This document shows, piece by piece, positions 58,153 through 64,000 of a stretch of DNA of 64,000 bases. The notes beneath the pieces are model-generated. The model had not been told where the DNA came from. It did no database searches and saw only the letters and a program-made list of their open reading frames with translations. The stretch is from NCBI GenBank assembly GCA_029204225.1, contig CM055113.1, positions 5,866,647 through 5,930,646 on the forward strand, given 5' to 3'. The position numbers were made by a program, and so were the translations under genes. The stretch's first letter is position 1, and each line of letters begins with the position of its first letter. The stretch is from Diphasiastrum complanatum (Eukaryota > Streptophyta > Lycopodiopsida > Lycopodiales > Lycopodiaceae).

Positions 58153-59654
58153 AGAAATGTTCTCCAATCAATCTGCACCCAAGGAAGTGTCTTTATCCTC
58201 AACAAAAAGGATTTCTTTGGGAAAATGTAGCAAGTTGCAATTAACACATATCCATAATAACGTAACTCCTCGTAAGATCCACCCATATGTACCTCAAATG
58301 GTCATCACATTGTACTATCCTGTGTAAGGGCCAAGAAATCTTTGTATAAACAACCCACCTCACCAATGATCTCCCACTGATGTAGTCTCCTATAGATATA
58401 TTGATTTCCATCTAAAGCCTGAAGCCATTGGCAATTCTTGCTCTCCAATGTTACAAGTCCCTGAGAATGATTTTCCTCTCCCAACGAATTCATGTAGGCC
58501 ACCTATTGGAAAAGATGAATGGTACCATTATAGTTTATAAAGCTCACCTGTAAAGAGTATAGCTAGGGCCTCAAAGTGTCCCAATGTACCCCAATGATCC
58601 CCACTCCCTATCATGCTGCCATTTTTTGAGATGGAGTTCTCCCAATAAATTGTACTTGACCATCCCAAAATATCAACCATCCGTCGTTTGTCTTTGGCTT
58701 TTTGAAAAGCCCTCGGCCCCAGCGTCTACAAGATACTGGATGTGGATATATGTTCTTCTTATGCAGATTATCTGATGACATTTTCTTCTTTCTTAATAAG
58801 AGGGAATGGCAACAAGATGATTGAGCTACACGACCGTGTGGAGGATCCAATATGAGTACATGCACTTGATCTCAATGGGTCAGGTCCATGTAAATGCTTG
58901 ATCCATAGGGATGGCCATGAGTTAATTATGAGGTTGTTATTTCTTTGGCATAACATCTGACCTAATTGCAAACATTCAATTTTTACATGCTCTTTCCCAT
59001 ACTACATCTCTTCCTCGTTTGGCACAACATCTGACCTACTTGCAAAGCATCAATTTTTACAATATGTTCTTTCCCATACTACATCCCTTCCTCAACAACG
59101 TCGGGTTCCTATTAGTCATTCTTACACTTTTGGCATTTAGTAGTCCAAGGAAATTCATCTAGGCTGCAGATACTCTAGTCCGTAACTCCCTACATTATTT
59201 GACTATTACCTTGTTGGTGACTTCTCATGACTATTCAAGATTGTCTAGATCTTTCCAGCACATACCAATTTCTATGACATGGCAATTAACACATTATCTT
59301 CAAGATAATCTTCTTTATCATTATTCTTGCTTATGCATACTCTCCAATTCATCAAATTGTGCTTCCATCATTGCTGAGTCTTAGTCATCTTTGTTGAAGG
59401 TCTTTATCGAATTCAGGAGACATTCCAGCGTAGTTTTCCTTAATAGACAACGATAAGACATTTTCATCATCTTTGTTTTTCTTATTCTTTGGTCAAATTT
59501 TTTAGCTAAGTGTGCTCATTTTATCACCACAGTTAAACAGTCATCAGCTGAGTAATGTGCAAATTTGTCTCTTTCTGAAATTTTTCATTTGCATGGCTTA
59601 CCAAAGTCCAAGTAGACACAATCTAGCACTAGACTTACTAATACTTATAGAGCT

Positions 59655-59900
59655 TATGTTATCGATATAAGCACTCATTTGACATGTATGGATGTACCAT
59701 TGCACTTGGCAGGACCAAATTTATTCAGCCTTTGATGGAGGGGCATACTATTTTTGGCAAAAAAACTGCTTATGTCAATATGTTATCGAAATAAATACTC
59801 ATTTGACATGTATGGATGTACCATTGCACTTGGCAGGACCAAATTTATTCAGCCTTTGATGGAGGGGCATACTATTTTTGGCAAAAAAACTGCTTATGTC
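59655..59900. repeat. 123-bp tandem duplication
   Basis: 59655-59777 and 59778-59900 agree except for a few bases near the start (ATCGATATAAGC against ATCGAAATAAAT). Confidence 0.95.
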
Positions 59901-62411
59901 AATTTGTCCTTCATTGTCCACAAGGGATTTGGCCCTAGTTCTAGTAGAGTATAAATAGGAAGCAAAGACATTCACTTAGTAGCTTACAATCTGATTGTCA
60001 AGAGTCAGGGGCCTCAAGGAATGATTGTGGGAACCTCACGGGGGTGTGCCTTCATTTGTTCCTATGCACAATACGCTAGATGGAAACTAGCAGCAAACTC
60101 TCCAACTCTATGAACAATTCTATCCATGCATCTCTTGATCCACACAACCAAATAATTTGCTATTGTCATATGATTTCTGGTACAACGATATCCCTCACCT
60201 TATTCTGCATGCCCTAACTCCTATCTGCATCAATATCATCCTCAAGATATTATTCTTCATTCTTGTAGCACTCATTGCTATATCAATACGATTGCATATA
60301 AAATCCTTCAAGATCCTCATATGCAATTTGTCGACTTTATTACATCAGTTTGGCTTATGAAATAGTCTATTGGTAAACACAACTCCATTTTGCCTCATAA
60401 GTGTCAAACATGCTTTATAGTGAACATTCTAACTAATAATTCATTAGCAAAAAAACATTTCAATTTTCACATCAAAGGAAAACTATAGCATTTTCCCACT
60501 TATTTCCATTGTCCTCTTTCCCCTACACTTTGCATACTAATAATTCCAAGGATTATCTAGTAAGAACAAAGCATTTTAGCAAGACATTGCCTAATTGGTA
60601 TGTCCTATAGGAGAAAATTCATTCTTGTTTCTCAAGCAAAGATTATATAAAGAAGATTTTTCTTGAAATCAAGCCTACGTTTTACATTCTCCTTTCAATT
60701 TGAAATAGAACATAATTTCATAGAAACTAAATGTCACTTGAGCCTACTGAAAATCTCATAGATCTATAAGCCAAGATTTTCCAGTTAGTCAATGAGATAG
60801 AGAGAACACATAGGCAACCTTCTGATTGAACAAGGGAGAGCAAGAGCGTTTATTTCCTTCAGGCCTCATTTATCAAATATGCTTATGGAGTCTTTATCTT
60901 CGTTGGGGACTTAGTAACAAGGTTTCTTTATAGGAGGCCATTCTAACAAAACCTATTGGACAAAAAAATCTTTTTTGCAAAAAATCATTTCATGAACAAA
61001 AGCTATATCCCATATGCTAGTGATGCTATTATTTGAATGTGCTGATGATTGTTGATTCCACAAGTTGATCCACTTGCAACTTAGCTTTCCATGCCAAAGT
61101 ATAATGTCAAAATTTCAACTCTTTCCCAACTAACAAAAACCATATAGTGAAAAGCCAATTAACGAACAAATTATCCTAAAAGGAAATTAGAATGAGATAC
61201 AAGAACCTTGTGTAGCTGACAATCCCGCGTATTCTAAGTATCAACAACGTATTACTACTATAGAAAATGCACAAAATAATGTCAAGCGTATACTCCACTT
61301 TAGGTGATGTGATAGATCTTTTCTCACGTGAGAGATAAATACAAGGCATCTTCTTGTATCGAATTCAACATAATCTCTTTGGGCTTGCATTAAACTATGT
61401 GGCCTATCAAAATTCCCTTATTTATTAGTGTGGGATGCTCATGCTCCTTCTAATGGTACATTATTGTAAAATTAGAATCCAGATGTAATTGCCACATTTT
61501 CCCATGAACTGACCCCAACTGCTAAGAACTAGTGGTCAAGAGGCCTCCACTATTTTAGAATGAGGGATTCAAGTCCCGTAGATTTAGAGTCATCTATGGT
61601 CCATAAGTTGACTTAAATTTTGGTCCTTGAGGTGATTCTTCACAATTACACTTTATATTCATCATCTATTCATGGACGAAGGTGTATCAAATGGATGTTT
61701 GTGTGATTGAGCTCCTTTGTAGAGAGCCAACTTTTCACTTGATTCTTCATGAGTCTCAAATTTTCATGTAACTTAGTATTGTTACCTATTTTAGTCAAAA
61801 GATATTGGCATGATTGATTAGGGGCTATAATAGACGATGAGAATTTCAAGAAGTTAATATTGATTTTTACAGTGAATATTTAGTTAGCACCAATTAGTAT
61901 TCTAATAAAATCATGTAGTAAGTATCATTCATTAATCAAACACAAGCTTGCATCTTTAAAGTTTAAACATGAACAACAACCTCATATGCCCATAGCTCAA
62001 GGGGCTTTTCTGGGAGTCGTGATTTTTTGTATGTAGAACCCTGCAAAAAAGAGACCATAGACAAACATTTAAGAATTCAAATTTCCAAAATACATTCTTG
62101 GATATCTTTCAACGCCCTAGCATTTAAGAAAGATCTTCTCAATGTAACCAAGTTCAATGTATTGCCTCTCTTGGATTTGAAGAATGCTTGCATCAAAAAT
62201 TACATAGTCACATAGCATAAAATTTCCATCTCTCTAGTACCCATGTAATAACTCTACGTAAAAACTTAAGATTTTTCACGTAGTCACTATTTGTAAGCGG
62301 GAAAAAATTTAGTAATGGGAAAAAGTACTAGAACCACATGTACGTTCCTTTAAAACTTGCATATTGATGAGCACATTGCCGCTTTATGTGAGTTATAACT
62401 TATCAGAAGTC

Positions 62412-62737
62412 TTGGGAATGTTTCAAAGTCGTGAAAAGATGCTATTGCTTTGTTAGGGCTCTGGCTTTGGATTCTACTGGTTCTCAGGAACATAAACTGC
62501 ATGAGCTACTTTATTGTGTCTATTGTGAATGCTTTTCATTCGATCTGTGATTTGAGTCCTTAACTAAAGCAATATTGGGAATGTTTCTTAGTCGTGAAAA
62601 GATGCTATTGCTTTGTTAGGGCTCTGGCTTTGAATTCTACTGGTTCTCAGGAACAGAAACTGCATGAGCTACTTCATTGTGTCTATTGTGACTGCTTTTC
62701 ATTCGATCTGTGATTTGAGTCCTTAACTAAAGCAATA
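62412..62737. repeat. 163-bp tandem duplication
   Basis: 62412-62574 and 62575-62737 share AAGATGCTATTGCTTTGTTA and the rest with about six differences. Confidence 0.95.
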
Positions 62738-62878
62738 TTGAAACTTATGATGACTACCATCCACCAACACTTAGCAAAACTTCCTAGGGTGCTCAAGAAT
62801 ATGAGTAAATAGATGATTCGGTCACATAAGTCCAAACGTGTAAAAAATGAGAGATGGAAATAAAGTTAGGATGCTTGC

Positions 62879-63166
62879 CTTTCCTGCACGGCCAATCATG
62901 GCAAGGCCGGCTGTTAATGTCTGCATCCCAAATGTGAATGAAAGTAAGAGATGTTCTTATCTCCAAAAATAACCCTATGATCGTTCAACATTCTAGTCAA
63001 AACTTATTAAAGGTTGTGGTGCTAATAAATCGAGAACCAAAAATTGACATCTGATGAGTTCCTTCACCAAACTTATAAGAACATGCTAGTGTCAAAGCAA
63101 AAAAGCATTTTAAAGGTCTTACAGTAAAGAAACCAAGTGAGAGCATCAAAGGTACTTTTCCATCTC
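62879..63166 (-). CDS. Thioredoxin-family/GST-N-fold protein, two internal exons
   Basis: Minus-strand exons 63123-63166 (DGKVPLMLSLGFFT, entered with two bases that complete a Gly codon) and 62879-62920 (TLTAGLAMIGRAGK) join in phase 0. They match the segment between the two glutaredoxin-like domains of the At5g03880 family (recalled there as DGTVPLSLSLGALT and AITAGFAMIGRMGK). The first intron is GT-AG; the second would use a GC donor (AAG|GCAAGC). These exons precede those at 48164-49788, so the gene spans at least 15 kb. The exon for the short linker before SPYC was not found, and the N-terminal exons lie beyond 64000. Confidence 0.75.
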
Positions 63167-63612
63167 CTGCAAGAGAAACATCCATAAAAGGTAAACTCCT
63201 AGAAGAGTTGATTCATGATTTTCATTATCAAAATAGCAATCCTATATGTTGCTTCCTCCCCAATGGACATTTTCATAAAGATTGAATACCTTCGGAATTG
63301 TTGTGACACTTAACCTAAGTGATCATGACACGTTAGAGAGATGAGTATTTTGAAAATAGCCTTTTTGTGGAGACAAAATTAACCAACCATGCAGAATAAC
63401 ACGATTCATAACCGTATCATTATAGAAATTGACTATTCATTGTGCCTTCCCTTTGGAATTATGGTGCTTAATAGAACAGGTGCCGGCAGCGTTTGCTATC
63501 TTTTATGCGTCATTGATATCAAAATCTGTGAATCTGTTCATAACATGGTATCAGAGCTCTTTTCTGTCCAAATCTGAATTCTTTTGCAGGATCTGAAGAA
63601 ACGCAACGCAAC

Positions 63613-63614
<2 letters not shown>
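63167..63614 (+). repeat. LTR end and primer site of Copia element H
   Basis: 63546-63557 is an exact TGGTATCAGAGC, directly after TTCATAACA, so an LTR ends at 63545 on the plus strand. The LTR start could not be placed. 63167-63300 is intron of the gene at 62879-63166. No gag follows; a TC tract begins at 63615. Confidence 0.65.
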
Positions 63615-63669
<55 letters not shown>

Positions 63670-63674
63670 CCCCC
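63615..63674. repeat. (CT)n tract with C run
   Basis: About 26 CT units, then eight C. The GC-rich sequence after it (GACAGCTGCTAGGCTCCTG) resembles the 5' leaders of LINEs 1 and 2 in composition, so a further LINE start is possible. Confidence 0.85.
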
Positions 63675-63789
63675 GTTTGACAGCTGCTAGGCTCCTGCCC
63701 GCGCTGCCTGAGCTGTTTTCCAGCCTGCAAGTGCTACCCGTCTGTTGCCTGTTTTCCAGCCTGGCTATGCTGCCCTCCACTGCCCTACA

Positions 63790-64000
63790 ATGTACCTTTA
63801 CCCTAATGTTGAACACAAACTCCTGAATGCGTTCCGACCATCTAGCCTTACGACCACGAAGGTCCTTGGCATCACAAATGTACTTAAGGGACTGGTGATC
63901 AATCATCACCGTAAATCTGGCACCATAGAGATAATGCCTCCTGATTTTTCACGCATGAATGACTACAAAAAGTCCAGCTTCTTGCTTTCAAAAGCAACTG
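63790..64000 (-). pseudogene. Ty3/gypsy RNase H fragment at the window edge
   Basis: The minus strand reads RRHYLYGARFTVMIDHQSLK, then KARWSERIQEFVFNIRV, the conserved end of Ty3 RNase H. A stop lies just upstream of it. The element continues past 64000. Confidence 0.75.

Larger units (their letters stand above)
58152..62878. other. Intron/repeat interval without a recognised gene
   Basis: AT-rich. Minus-strand frames at 58305-58502 and 58611-58865 have no known family. The exon expected between 62879 and 49788 of the thioredoxin-family gene was not found here by eye. Two tandem duplications are listed separately. Confidence 0.4.

Noticed and set aside
63538-63909. Single minus-strand frame joining RNase H to an Arg-Glu repeat
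   Set aside because: The Arg-Glu part is the CT microsatellite; only the part from about 63790 on is a real Ty3 fragment.

Overview
The window is nuclear DNA of a land plant, most likely a fern or another early-diverging vascular plant (inference). The reasons are a DYW-type PPR editing-factor gene with nearly identical internal repeats, GT-AG introns, several plant LTR-retrotransposon families and long intervals of decayed repeats. There are no operons. I can support three intact or mostly readable host genes, two unrecognised gene-like fragments, and a dense nest of retroelements.

Layout. 1-4547: pieces of minus-strand Copia elements (family A LTR at 2103-2801, with primer-binding site and a broken gag start) and of a chromodomain-bearing Ty3 element. 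4887-8599: a plus-strand gene that joins an OSB-like PDF motif to a PPR-DYW protein through inferred short introns. 10822-13954: two divergent gene-like fragments of unknown family; the plus-strand one has four inferred exons and three in-frame stops. 14216-24705: a decayed Ty3/gypsy element (C) with two retropepsin-like domains. A Copia element (B, 17729-23014) has inserted into its first protease, leaving the duplication TATAA. 24706-32152: a nearly readable minus-strand Copia element (A) fused at about 29811 to the 5' part of a second B-family copy (B'). 33401-35230: leader and LTR of a related element (E). 35941-36802: a minus-strand gene for a secreted HNH-nuclease-like protein with an inferred 5'-UTR intron. 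40866-46015: a Copia element (F) lacking reverse transcriptase, with a solo LTR in its gag. 46016-47110: LTR and gag start of another Ty3 element (G).

48164 to beyond 63166: exons of a conserved minus-strand plant gene for a plastid thioredoxin-family/GST-N-fold protein (like Arabidopsis At5g03880, from memory). Its exons are split by a gap of about 13 kb filled with retroelements. In that gap sit three head-to-tail non-LTR elements (LINEs). Each ends in the same small stem-loop, a conserved purine/AT block and a (TC)n or (TTTC)n tract, and each new copy begins exactly where the previous tract stops. Two of the three carry ORF1 but no ORF2. This array is the best candidate for a little-described system: a plant LINE family with a structured 3' end and microsatellite tail, plus ORF1-only derivatives.

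Most in-frame stops I could check in the mobile elements look like C-to-T or G-to-A changes, as expected for methylated, silenced DNA. No CRISPR array, rRNA or tRNA gene was recognised.
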